Of a DNA stretch of 64,000 nt, positions 27,397 to 39,777 are shown in pieces. The notes beneath the pieces were generated by a model, which ran no database searches, was not told the origin of the DNA, and saw only the letters and a list, made by a program, of their open reading frames with translations. The stretch spans positions 1 to 64,000 of the forward strand of contig QANT01008032.1 of assembly GCA_003254885.1 (NCBI GenBank), in the 5' to 3' direction. How positions within the stretch are numbered: the first letter of the stretch is position 1; each line of letters starts with the position of its first letter. A program made the position numbers and the translations under genes. Source of the DNA: Purshia tridentata (lineage: Eukaryota > Streptophyta > Magnoliopsida > Rosales > Rosaceae).

Positions 27397-28151
27397 TGAT
27401 AGTTGTCTGTTATTTTAACAAACTAATATCAAATACAATTCAACGATAGAGAGTAATTCCAATAACATGACCTTAAAAAAATTGACTGCAAAAATTCGAC
27501 CGCGGTTTAATGGGCTTCCCTAGAAATCTAAGCCCATGAGAACCCAGCAAGTTTGGGCCAACATTATTTGCATCAGTTTAGAACGTTGAAGCCCAATTCC
27601 AATTTAGTCGCATGGCGAAAAGAGAGAGTTAGGGGCCATGTTCTGTTTAAAGACATGTACAGTCTCTAGGCCCAAATATAGTTTCTGAATGGTTCTTCTT
27701 GTTTGGGCTTCGGCCCTCCTAGTACCAAAAAAACAAAAATGTTAAGAGATTCTAAATTTCCAGATCTCAAATGATATATTGACAGTCCAAGCTATTTTGA
27801 TTACTTTGGACCATTCGATAATATTCTATCAAAATATTTGAGTTATTTAAGTAGACTATTGTCGAATTATATAAATATACAAAAGAGTTTGTTAGTTGGT
27901 GAATTGAAGTCGTATATTATGGTACTTTCTTTCTTAATATAGATAGAGGGGGGATTTAAATTAGGAACTTTAAACAAAATTGTAAATAAATATAAATATA
28001 ATAGTTAGTTAATCTTACTTTATGAACTAGAATACTAGATTGTACATTATGAAAGTTTTTATTATGTCCTCCCTCTTATCTTCTAAATATATATATATAA
28101 ATTCATTGTTTTTTTGGTTGGGATATAATTACATTTGTATTGTAAACTGAC

Positions 28152-28382
28152 TTTTGAACCTTGGACAAATTTTAAGAAAGTGAAATAAAAAGTAATTAAC
28201 TAGCTACTCCACCTTAATTATATGTCCAGATTAGAGTGGCCTATTGACCCAAAAAAAAAAAAAAAAAAAAAATTTTGAACCTTGGACAAATTTTAAGAAA
28301 GTGAAATCAAAAGTAATTAACTAGCTACTACACCTTAATTATATGTCCAGATTAGAGTGGCCTATTGACCCAAAAAAAAAAA
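28152..28382. repeat. Tandem duplication of about 121 bp
   Basis: The segment starting 'ttttgaaccttggacaaatt' at 28152 recurs at 28273 with very few differences. Each copy ends in a poly-A run after 'cctattgaccc'. The A-runs differ in length (about 23 and 11). The near identity suggests a recent duplication. Confidence 0.85.
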
Positions 28383-30591
28383 GTTTGGATCGGGTGGCCT
28401 AGCACTAGCTCATCAGGACTCAGAAAATCTGGCAAAACTGACAATTCGATCAGTAGTCACTGAACTAAGTTCCCTGTATTGATCTGGAAGATGGTGGATC
28501 CCTCTTTCACTTTCAGTGTGTTGTATTATTAATTGTATGGTTCAAAATGGTTCACGTACATGAAATGGAATAGTATTGAGGCTGGAGTCTGGACCCTCAT
28601 GTCCTGTAAGTGGAGGGCTACCCTATAAACCAGGAAACCCATGTGTCTGATGGACAACCAGGAGTACCTGTGCATACTCATAAAATGAGCCACGGGGCAA
28701 TCCTATGTTTAATAAGGACGGCGCGGTCCCTTTTGTACACACCGGCCAATAATGCATAAAGAAGACCTAGCTTAGCTAGGTTAGCTACCCCAACACCAGT
28801 CTTCTAGACCTTCTTTCTCAAATTAATCTCGATCAATCAACAAGAGCTAGCTTCCTATCTCACATCTTGACTTTGTTAAAGGCTTTGTAGTCCATATAGT
28901 TTATGCACACCACACAATTGTGTGCAAGTACTTATCCCTTCGTCGATCATGTGACCTTCCTGGCAGTTCAAAGATAGCAATTGGTTTGGAGATGGTTGTG
29001 TTAGCTTCATGTACATTATTGGATTATTTTTTAACAGCTTTATATTTTGGGGTACGGTAGTTGTCTATCAAATTATTATTTACAGGAGGTCATGCATTCG
29101 AATTCTGCATCTCTTAACTCGCTCTCACATAAAAATAAGGGTTACACTTGAAGAAACGTCGGCTTGATATATATTAATTATGTATATTTTAGTAGTAAAA
29201 AAAAACTCATTTTTATAAGTTATTTATTTGTACTGGTATGGTAAAATTTTTCCAGATTCAAAGCCTTGCAAAGAGAGATTAATTTTTAAAAAGTCACATC
29301 ATGAATTTGGTGGTCCAGCAGATTGAGAAGTGATTAACTAAGTGGTCCTAACTGATCGATCTCCTAAGAAGTAAGAAGCCTTTGAGGATCTTTTGTCAAT
29401 ATCTCATAAGTTTATCGGTCTGGTCTGGACCACCCCAAATTCACCACCATGATCGTGATCATCAAGAAGGGTATGTTGGGTTAGATTACTGGTTGATCCT
29501 CATTCAATTATTTCTGAATTAAAACAGTACCCCTCCGATCTCCATCTCATTTTGCACTGTTTATGTGCAGACTGCAGTTTGTTTGTGTGTGTTATTTTGT
29601 AGTAATTAAAGTAAAGTAGGATTATTATTTATTTAAAGAATGAAATTAGAATAAGCTGTTTGAGATGCTTTTGAATAGTCAATGGTGCAACTCATCACTA
29701 TTTCTGCAGGGCAGTACTGGGTATCTTGCATGGGGTCGCAAACACTCCCAAACAGTGCTTGCCTTGCCACCCTACTGTTACTGGCCAACCCCTCCTTATG
29801 TTCCATGTGCTTTGCCCTTTCCACGCGGCATAAAACTATAAAAGGCATTTTGCCCCCACCCCCCACATGTTTAACCAAATACTCAGCATTTTGCTCCTTT
29901 AGTGAAATAATTAAAGTCGACAGTACCTTCATATTCCCGATCAAAATTTTTATTATATTAAAAACAATCCAATTTTATTATGTTGAAGCATGGTTAATTA
30001 ATAAATTTAATAAATATATATGAGAAATATTTGCGTTCTTAAGATTTTCTTGTCCTGAGTTTTGATGTGGTCTAATAAAATAAAGACTAGTGTTACTTTA
30101 ACTTTTCTAAATATTCAACTACAGATTCTATAACTTAATATCTTAACCGCGTAACGGTGTTTCCATCATCACTGTCGTAGTCCAATGCCAAATACCCCAT
30201 CGGCAGGGTGAGAGAGCCCAATTACCACCTCTCATCTATCTCTCTCTCTCTCTTTCATCTCTAATTATTGCAGCAAACCTAGATGTTGTTGTTGAACTCA
30301 AAGTTTACAAAAGAATGTTTAGATAGAGACAAAAATATATATAAACAAAAAAAAGTCATCAAATAGCCTTGCATATTGGATCGTTGATTACCCTCTAGAA
30401 AATTTAGTCGTCTCTTTAACGCATTTCATCAAATATAGTGGCTTAAAATCTTAAAAGGAGCTTAACTAATAATTAAAAGGTAAACACATATATTAAAAAC
30501 AATGATAAAAATATATATTAGTTTTGTGGGGTTCAACCCTTTGTGCCCCTTATTAGATATGCCATTGCATATGAAAATGGAAAATGATTTT

Positions 30592-31037
30592 GGGCCTCAA
30601 AATGAGATGTCTCAAAATTGTTTCAATGAGGTGGAATTTTCATTTCATAATTATGATTATCCACTTTATATTTTAATTGTCACATCAGTATTTTTAATGA
30701 TATAACTACCATTTTAATTAAAAAACATATAAAAATTTGAAAAACATACAAAAAAAATTAAAAAACATATAGAAAAATTAAAAAACTATATAGAAAAACA
30801 TAATTGTGATTTATGTATGTTTTTCCAATATTTCTATATATTGTTTTTAAGTTTTTTTTTTAAATTTAATCTTATTGTTTGTAATTTAATATAAAATTTA
30901 ATTAAATGGGTAAATATGTCATTAAAAATTCTGATATAGCAATTAATTATGATGTGACTTTAAATTAATGAAACAAAATTATGACATAAAAATTCCATGT
31001 CACTGAGACTATTTGGAGGCACTTAATTTTGAGGCCC
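30592..31037. mobile_element. Inverted-repeat DNA element (MITE-like), about 446 bp
   Basis: The left arm GGGCCTCAAAATGAGATGTC and the right arm, read on the opposite strand as GGGCCTCAAAATTAAGTGCC, pair imperfectly for about 70 bp, including 'TGGAATTTT' and 'TTTCAT' in both. The interior is very AT-rich with short repeated 'aaaaaacatat' words. No coding capacity is present. A target-site duplication could not be read, so the superfamily is left open and the exact ends are uncertain. Confidence 0.6.
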
Positions 31038-31770
31038 CCTAACGCTCCCTTGTAAAAATAGAAAAAATAGAAAAGATGCTCTTTATACCCGACCAAACCG
31101 ACCACATAAATTAAGCTCTCAATGACAGATCCATTTCCTCCAATCATTCTGAGGCTCTCAGTTTATATAAAACCACACTCACTGGTGATAAGACTGATAA
31201 GTACGTGTTAAGCGTGCGTCTACTTTGCCAATCCATTCACACTTGGACGCACTAAATTAATTACTACAACCTTTAGCCAATTATATCATTATATATATGG
31301 GTCCTCCTCCCTCCTGCATATCTCCCCCACCCCCCTAAATATAGTAAATCCTTTTATCTACACACGTAAGCTACACGTATACATTTTTTGCGAACAAATA
31401 ATATACATTTATTACATATAAATAATAAAGAAACTCTCAAATATTTCTTATTATTCTTGTGTCAGTATCTTTGAGTTACTTAATTTAATTATGAAGCATC
31501 TTGCTTCTATCCTTAACAAAAATATCAAATAAAAAGTTTTAGCTGTTGTTGGGACAAGAAGGAATTAAGTGGATGGAGGCAAGGCAACTATATATTTTGC
31601 TTCTAGCTCCCTTGTTTAATCCGCTGTTGTAGATAATAATATTCTCTTATTATGTTGTCGGACTATGTTATGTTCACTACTGTCTAATTAGGGCCTTTCT
31701 CATTATGAATATAAAATTATATTCATTACATACACACTTGAACCGCAAGTAACTTTTACACAAAAAAGAA

Positions 31771-31778
31771 TATATAAG
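31771..31778 (+). promoter_or_regulatory. Probable TATA box of the P450 gene
   Basis: The sequence TATATAAG lies 78 bp before the start codon. A second AT run at 31799-31808 is closer but would leave a very short leader. The assignment is positional only. Confidence 0.45.
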
Positions 31779-31848
31779 CCAAACTTATTCAGTATAGTAT
31801 TATATATATGAGAAACTCAAGTCTAAGAGAGAAAGAGAGAGAGAGGAG

Positions 31849-34800
31849 ATGGAGGTGTCTGTTGGGCTGAGAATCATTTCTTCCATAGCTGTGGTGGGAG
31901 TGGTTGGGTTGTTACTCTACATCTACAACAGTGTGTGGGTGACGTCGGAGAGGGTGAGAAGGAAGCTCCGAATGCAAGGCATAAAAGGTCCTCCACCTTC
32001 GTTTTTATATGGGAATTTGCCTGAGATGCAGAAAATCCAATTGCAGATAAAGACTACGACTCCAAACCACGCTGAGTTTGTAGCCCATGACTACACTTCC
32101 ACACTCTTCCCATACTTCGAACACTGGAGAAAACAATACGGTACGTATGCTCTTCTTAAACCAACTATACATACAGCTTTCTCTAATTGTCTCACATATT
32201 AAAACATTTCTAGTAATTTTTTGTATGTAAATCAAAGAATAAATCTAAACAGAGGAATGGATAGAAATCTAAGAAGAATTAAAGGGCTGTCCAGATTTAA
32301 AACTGTGTTGGGCTTTTCTGGAGATTTAAAGAAGAGTCAACTGTCCAATACGCCACCCATGTCAAAGTCTCAACTCTCTCCCGCTCCAGAATTAAATTAT
32401 GTTACTGTCCAATCATATTATTTTTTCATTTTTAATTTCTAAATTCAATTAAATGTCCTAGTCACGAGACAATGACGACNGCTTGGATTCACCTGTCGAG
32501 TTTGACTAGTTAATACCTACGCTACGCCACCCATGTCAAAGTCTCAAGTCTCTCCCGCTCCAGAATTAAATTATGTTACTGTCCAATCATATTATTTTTT
32601 CATTTTTAATTTCTAAATTCAATTAAATATCCTAGTCACGGGACAATGACGACTTGATAGTCTACTTTTACTGACTTTTTAACTCGATTATAATAATATA
32701 TTCTTTGTATAATATTTTATTTGATAATAATATATAGTGTTATTGTATAAAATATCTAGGATGATTGAAATTATGGGAGCACCATAGGGCCACATCTGAT
32801 ATAAAATAGATATAACGACATATACATTCTCGAATTATCAATCAATAATTAAGAATATTATTTTTTAGACTATTTTAATAAGACCAATTTTATATTCTAA
32901 ATTTTAGATGAATATTTAATGTTACAAATTACAATGATAAAATTTTGAGTATGTAAGTAAACAATCTGTTTTCTATCAATCATTGAATTTTCAGTGGTGA
33001 CCCCCAGCTTTGTTTAATTCGAAGTGGCATTCAATTTAAAATTTATATTTTTGAAGTAGGTAGCTAACAGTGGCTGGGCTTGTGCAGATTAGAGTCAAGC
33101 CCAAAAATAGCTGGCCCCATCATTCTATCAAAATGGGCCTTCATTTATGTTTCTTTTTCTTTTTTAAGTCCTTTCACTCTGAATTCATGTATGTTTTTTC
33201 TCCCTTGCCTCATAATTTTATGAAAATAAGCACTGTCATGAAGTATGAAATATTGCAGGTCTAGTATACACCTATTCAACAGGAATGAGGCAGCATTTGT
33301 ATGTGAACCAGCCAGAGCTGGTGAAGGAAATGAACCAGTGTATGAGTTTGGATTTGGGTAAGCCTTCTTATGTAAGCAAGAGACTTGCACCAATGCTTGG
33401 CAATGGCATTCTGAGGTCCAATGGCATTGTTTGGTCACAGCAAAGGAAAATTGTTGCTCCTGAGTTCTTCACAGACAAAGTCAAGGTAAAACTGGTTCAA
33501 AACTTTTGAGCTACTTTATTTAAAGGATAGTTTTAACTTTTATTGCATGATTATTGTTAGACAGTTAATGGACTCAGAAACTTAACCAGTTAGGAAACTC
33601 TCTCTCACGCGCAGCCTCATCCGACACTTGGGGCAACAACCTCACCCTGCAAGAAATAAGTGGGGAGTGAGAGTTGGAGGTTTTGCACCAAAGACCTCTA
33701 GAAAGCATACCTTCACAGCTTAAACTTTTGGAGTCAAGTAATTTATTAATTATCTCATATCATCAGGTTATAGTTGAGTTCTGCATTATATAAGCTTTGG
33801 ACAATCCTCTCCTTACAAGTCAGTTTTTGAGGATGAGTTAGGCCCATGAATTTAACACATGCACTTTATAGTTGGTCTCATGTGGCTTTAACATGATTGT
33901 TTGATGTATTATCAAAGGTAATTACACTTACAGTTAAACGTAGTTGAGAGTAGTGATCTGATAATGTGGCAGGGCATGGTGTGGCTGATGTTGGAGTCAG
34001 GACAGTCATTGCTTAGAAAATGGGAGAAGTGCATTGAAGCCCAGGGTGGTATGACAGCAGAGGTTGAAGTGACTGAGGATTTAAGGGGCTTCTCTGCAGA
34101 TGTTATCTCAAGGACTTGTTTTGGAAGTTCTTATTGCAAGGGCAAAGAGATTTTCTCAAAGCTTAGAAGTCTTCAAGAACTCATATCCCAGCAGGCCTTC
34201 CTATTTGGAATTAATAATTTAGGGTATGTAAATTTCACACTAATTGACTAATGAGGTAGACCAACATACTATGCTTTAATTTGTCTTCTATTGCAAAATA
34301 CTCATGATGTCTAACAATGCAGTGGCTTGAAGAAGCAGAATGAGATAAGCTGCTTAGAGAGAGAGATAGAGTCATTGATTTGGGAGGCAGTGAAAGAGCG
34401 TGAAGAGACATCTTCATCTGAAAAGGATCTATTGCAATCAATACTAGAGGGAGCCATCAATGACCAAAGCTTAGGCAAGGACTCATCCAAGAGCTTCATA
34501 GTTGACAACTGCAAGAACATATACTTTGCAGGCCATGAATCCACTGCTGTTGCTGCCTCTTGGTGCCTGATGTTACTTGCTTTACACCCCGAGTGGCAAG
34601 CTCAAATTCGGACCGAGTTGGCCCAAGTTTGCCCAGATGGCCTGCCAGATGCAAGTTCACTCCCCCAGTTGAAAACGGTACAATTGTTTGCATTGATCCT
34701 TAGTTTAGCAGATATCTGACATGTTATATTACCCGATGGTGACTTTGTACCACTTCACCTAATACGAGACAAGAGAATATTTCTTGCAGATGACTATGGT

Positions 34801-35218
34801 GATTCAGGAAGTCTTGCGTCTATACCCCCCCGCAGCCTTTGTGTCAAGGGAGGCACTTGAAGATACCCAAGTGGGAAACATGGTTGTCCCAAAAGGAGTA
34901 TGCTTATGGACTTTGATCCCAACACTGCATAGAGACGCAGACATTTGGGGACCAGATGCAAATGAGTTCAAGCCAGAGAGGTTCATTGATGGTGTGTCCA
35001 AGGCTTGTAAGTTTTCCCAAGCCTACATCCCATTTGGGTTGGGTGCTCGCACATGTTTAGGCAAAAACTTTGCAATGGTTGAAGTGAAGGTTGTCCTCTC
35101 CCTTATTATCTCCAACTTTACCTTCTCTCTGTCTTCCAAATATAGGCATGCTCCTGCTTACAAAATGATTGTAGGGCCTGGAAATGGTGTACATATCCTC
35201 ATTCAAAAATCTGTTTGA
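31849..35218 (+). CDS. CYP714: Cytochrome P450, CYP714 family
   Basis: Five exons (31849-32140, 33259-33485, 33973-34223, 34323-34677, 34790-35218) give 517 residues. Residues 1-30 form a hydrophobic membrane anchor followed by a basic stretch and the [10 protein letters not shown] hinge. The P450 signatures are intact: I-helix AGHEST (326-331), K-helix EVLR (382-385), PERF (437-440) and the haem loop [10 protein letters not shown] (457-466) with the ligand cysteine at 464. The sequence belongs to the CYP72 clan and reads as CYP714. Known CYP714 enzymes oxidise gibberellins (ELA1/2, EUI) or triterpenoids (CYP714E). Which applies here cannot be told from the sequence. The product is expected on the ER, facing the cytosol. 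The first intron (1.1 kb) contains a duplicated segment. Confidence 0.92.
32349..32652. repeat. Duplicated segment of about 130 bp inside P450 intron 1
   Basis: A segment beginning 'acgccacccatgtcaaagtc' (32349-32478) recurs at about 32523-32652, an offset of 174 bp, with only a few differences. A single undetermined base (n) at 32480 lies between the copies. The spacing could be a real local duplication or an assembly artefact near a gap or ambiguous base. Confidence 0.7.
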
Positions 35219-38200
35219 CAGATTTAAATAAGTCAAAATCATTCAAGCAGTTAGCTAGCTAGGTCTCTCTTGATTCACTTTTGGATGGTCGATTGGTCGA
35301 GTCATATATGGCAAATTTGGAATGTAAATTTGGAATGGTGGAATGTAAACATTTTCTTTATATTAATTTAGTTTTATATTGTCACTTTAGGTTGCTATGT
35401 CTGCATTCATTATGCGGTTAATGGTCGATTTGTGAGCCAACACTAGTCCATTTGGGCCAAATTCTACAAGATGATATTCAAGTCATCAAAATCTTCTTCA
35501 AATATTACTCATAAAATAATGTGGTTGATTAGTTAATAGTTTTTATTTATTAAAAACAGATGAAATTAAGAGCTCATTTAAATAAAACTAAATAAAAAAC
35601 TTGAATTATTAAAGAAAAAAAAAGCAATTTTCAAGTTTTCATGCATAAAATTAGATAGATAATACACACGCAATGAGGATGAAATATGATAAATAATATA
35701 AAATATGGTAGAAGTTTGTTTGTTTGTTTTTTGTTTTGGGCAAGGAAATTTGGTGGAATGGTGAAAGTTAAGTAGCAACTAGGAAGAGAGAATGTTATGT
35801 ATTGATGAGAATGTGGAGGTTAGAAGTGGAATATATTCATATTCTTAATCTAATATTTTATTTTTTAAAGGAAGGCTGTGAAATTATTTAAGAAATGTCA
35901 TTGAAATGACCTTGTATGATTGTGGAAGTAGATGTAAAAGTAAGCAGGTGTTTATGTAATTTAACCAAAATAAAAAATAAAAAAATTGTAGATGGCAAAA
36001 AGAAGAAGAATTAATTGTGGTTGTGGTCCTGTGGATAGTTATCATCCCGGTCCCCAAAAATAGAAACAGTAACACCAAGAAGTCGGACGAAATTCATGAG
36101 AAACATGAATTGAATTCGCGGTATGTCACGTTGTAAGTTGTAACTTTGCGAGTTGCATAGAAAACATGACATCAGAGTTAGAGACCACTAGAAACCGGGA
36201 TGCCTAGTGTGTTTCCTGAAATTTACAGAGATGGAAGCAAAGAGGGTCTGAAAGGAGTCGCAGGTATAGCACTGCTTTCCTTTGCTTCACAGATGAAAAT
36301 GGTTTTAAACCCAGAAGGGGATCAGTATGACCCATCAAATTTATGGACTTTTGGGGATCTCAAGCCTCCTTCCAAACATAGAAACACAGGGATTATCCCA
36401 GAAAATCACAACTGGGAGTGCACCAGCTGCTGGAAAACTCTTCAAAGTATGGAAGATCAGCTTATCAGTTATCTACGTCTAAGAATACTGGGCTCCTCAT
36501 CATTGCTTATATATTTGAGAGTGAATCTCCGTAAGACAACCCAAATATCATTTTGTCTCTTTCTCTATCTCTTGGGTTTATGTTGTTTTTCAGCATTAAC
36601 AAGTATATGTAAATGTTCAATGCAATGATGCAAGAAATTTTTTTGAGCAAACGGGTTTTAGTAATCCAAGGTCGAAGGCTATCAGCATTGCTTCAAACCA
36701 TCATAAATGGATGTCCAATGGGTGTACAAGTGGAAACCGGTAAGCTTGCCTCTGCATTTTCCTGTTTATTAACATAGCTCTGCCTATGGCAAAAAAAAAA
36801 AAAAAAAAACAAAAATATNAAAAAAAAAACCAAAAATATAGGGCTCTGCCTCTTGCACTGTCTCTCCTTAGGTGGATCATTATAGAAGTGTTGTGTTTAA
36901 CAAAACATTAACATCCTTCACTTAATTTTGAGTTATGAATTGTTTCTTATTGTTTGATTATAGTATATACCACATGGAACAGCCTTAATAAACAATGAAT
37001 TGCTAATTGAAAGCATTGAGCGCAGGACATGATCACAAAGATAGATATGATATGAGCTAGGTGGTGATATATAGCTGCATTATGAAGAAAGTACTGTGGT
37101 TTAATCAAGAACTTTGAGAATCTGAGAATGTATTAGTTCTAAATTCCAAAGGTTGGAAGTATTTTCAGGAAATATTTAGGGGCTGGTTGGCTATCATGAA
37201 GTGTTTTCAGTTACTAATTTAGTCCAAGAATTTTATAGAGGATGACACATTATTCATACATCTAGTCTAATCTAAAATTGTGTTATTGTTTTGTTCATTC
37301 ATTAAGAGAATTACTAATTGCCATAATAGTGAAATTTTGATTTATAAAGGCTTTTGCAAAATGAATTAAAAAACACATGGAAATGAAACAGAGGTATAAT
37401 TTTAAGTCCTTGTCTCATTAACTTTTACATTTTTTCTTAGAAAATAAAGCTCTTATTTGTTTCTTTCAATTTGGTTACCATAATTCACAAAAGTAAATTT
37501 GAGTTTATCGATAAATGTTGATTGTAACCGTGCATTTATTCTTAACCATCAGTATTTTGCCAGATGTGCCAAATGCTACAGCATTTTTTCACCTGTACAC
37601 AATTGTCAGGTCAAACTCTTCATGCACTGGGAGGTCCGTGCAAGTCATTATCCGCTCATATCTCAGTAAATCCAACAAGATTACCTTAAATGGGTGGAAT
37701 TTATTCAGTCAGTTTATAAATGACCTTCTTAGGCTTAAAAGTGCTTTGTTGGAGCATCAATGGGGATTGCAATTACCGAGGCAGAGGTCTTGTAAATCTT
37801 TTCGCTGCTTGGTTGCTTGAAGGAGATGAATTCGGTAATGTTTTATTGCGTTTCTTTTCTGAATGTAAGTCTTGCGTTTTGTCTTCTGTCACTACTCACA
37901 AATATACGTAAGTGGCCAAAGCACTGATCTTTACTAGGCATGGTACGGTGCTGATGGCCATAGGAGGAATCCGAGAAGAAAATTCAGAAATATTGATTGG
38001 TCTTACATAGCCTTTCCATGCTTTTTTGTATATTGACCAATCATTTTTTGCTACCATCTGCAGGATAGAAAGGGATCAAAGGTTTACTATTGATGAATCG
38101 TTCTTAGTGGATCAGTTGCACGGAGATCTTCTTTATGATAGTCGAGGTAGGTTGATTGTAGGCAAGTCCTACTGAAAAGGAAAAATATTTCTAGTATTCA

Positions 38201-39777
38201 TAAATATATGAGTTAGAAAGAATTCTATCCCTTCCCAAAGGGCTACCCATCTTGTTGAATTTTTTAGTTTTTCTATCCAAAGGTGTTTTTCTCTTAATTT
38301 GATTTTCTCCAATCATTAAGTTGTGGTTGTAATGCATTTATGATAATGATATGTAAGATTTTTTCACTAGGAAAAGTTTTGATGCTGAAAATGTTGTGAT
38401 TGGTACAATAATGATGGATTGGGAGTAGGTTGGGAACTAGTTTGTCTTGGTATCAGATCTTCAAGGCACACGGGCTTGTAGCTAAACTCAGAGTAACATT
38501 ATTTTTGGCATCTGAGCTAAGTCTCAACACCTGCTTGCCTACTAGGTCAGTAGATTGCAATACAGTTGGTGCCCAAAGAGAGAAGTCAAATTAACGGAAG
38601 AAGGGAAAAATTGGATACTCTAATTTGGCTAGAATTTTTCTGACAGAAAAAATATTTCCATTGGATGAGCAATATTATGAAGAAATTAAAAAGAAAAAGG
38701 AAAAAGGACATGTGCTTTGTATAAATCTGTAGCCTATGATTCAAATATTTTTCTTCATCTGTCCTTTTTGTGGAGAATGTAAAATGTGTGGTGGTGGCAG
38801 TGGTTGCTATGCAATAATGTGCACTAATTATTGCATAAAAAGATTGTGTATTGTTATTTTGGAATATGTATTCTACTAGATTAGAAAAGGAAATTTTCTT
38901 TAGTGCCCTAATATTTTTTCTTCTTTTAGGAGATTGAATTCCTCATAAGAAATTTAGATTATGAAAGTTACATAATTTGCTAATATTTTATTTGACAGAG
39001 TAAGATAATAGGGTTTACTTTTTTGGTTCACATTTATTGTGAAAGCTACAATGTCTGAGTTGAGTAATCCTTGAATTTATCAGATTATAGTTTAAAATGG
39101 AAGATAAGATAAGGTAGGCATCAGTTTTTATAAATTTTTTTTGAAAGATGTGGTAGTTTCCAACCTAAGAGAAGGCAAAGATAGAGTGCATGTTAGTGAA
39201 TGAACAATGCACTTAAATGGTTAATGTGGCCTCACCTATTAAAGGCCCAGTGACATACTTTAATTCTTTGAAAATTATTTTTGACTAAAAAAAATTGTCT
39301 TCTGGATATTTTAAAATGATATGAAAACAGGTTTTCAAAGAATTTCCACTGAAATATGAAAATTTTTTTCATCTTCAGGAACTAAGTACCACATAATCTT
39401 TTCCATGTACTGGCCATGTATTTTTTCTAGTTCAAAGATCCCTTATTAACTTAATTTGTGAAGTCTGAGAACCTCCCCATATATTAAGTTTAGGAACAAG
39501 TATTTCAGATGTAACCCGTCTACTAAAACTAATTCTTTAGTGGTTTCACATGGCAGTTTGATACCTTATTTTTCTGTCACTTTTCCTTTCCAAGATTAAA
39601 TATATTTTACATGAATATCTAATAGTTTTCTTGAAATTGCTCTGTTGCATCTCTAATTTTTATCACTTGATTTGTGGAACAGAAGGAGACATTCAACTGA
39701 ATTTAGTATAAATTTCATGGTCGAGGATTGTATTTCATAGAGACTACTGTTTAAAATAATTAATAACAATAGCAATT
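35219..39777. other. Region between P450 and bromodomain genes, with exon-like fragments
   Basis: No complete gene was supported. Between about 36200 and 38160 there are several short open stretches that look exonic but do not join in one frame; they are listed separately. An A-rich run with an undetermined base lies at 36790-36838. The part from 38170 to 39770 is AT-rich and featureless. Confidence 0.45.
36200..38160 (+). pseudogene. Exon-like fragments of an unidentified gene, possibly degraded
   Basis: Several segments have a coding look. At 36200-36450 a frame starts MPSVFPEIYRDGSKEGLKG. At 36630-36738 a frame around KAISIASNHHKWMSNGC ends at a good donor (cg|gtaagc). Segments near 37560-37835 and at 38064-38142 (DESFLVDQLHGDLLYDSRG) also end at donor-like sites. 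The reading phases do not agree across the plausible junctions, and frames close early. I do not recognise the protein. It may be a decayed gene, or a real gene whose introns I have mis-set. Confidence 0.25.

Larger units (their letters stand above)
26087..31848. other. Gene-poor region with inverted-repeat elements
   Basis: No gene can be supported across 5.7 kb. It contains a MULE-like element (26515-27387), a tandem duplication (28152-28382) and a second inverted-repeat element (30592-31037). Low-copy-looking DNA near 28400-29900 has some promoter-like words but no coding frame. The last 80 bp are the P450 promoter. Confidence 0.5.

Noticed and set aside
29729-29755. A word resembling part of miR395 (cccaaacag) near 29740
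   Set aside because: The match is too short and the flanking bases disagree; no paired arm was seen.
29680-29890. Promoter-like stretch with 'ctataaaagg' near 29837
   Set aside because: No coding frame or RNA feature follows; the TATA-like word alone is not enough.
33590-33725. GC-richer insert in P450 intron 2 with a transposon-like look
   Set aside because: No ends, inverted repeats or target duplication could be seen, so no element is claimed.
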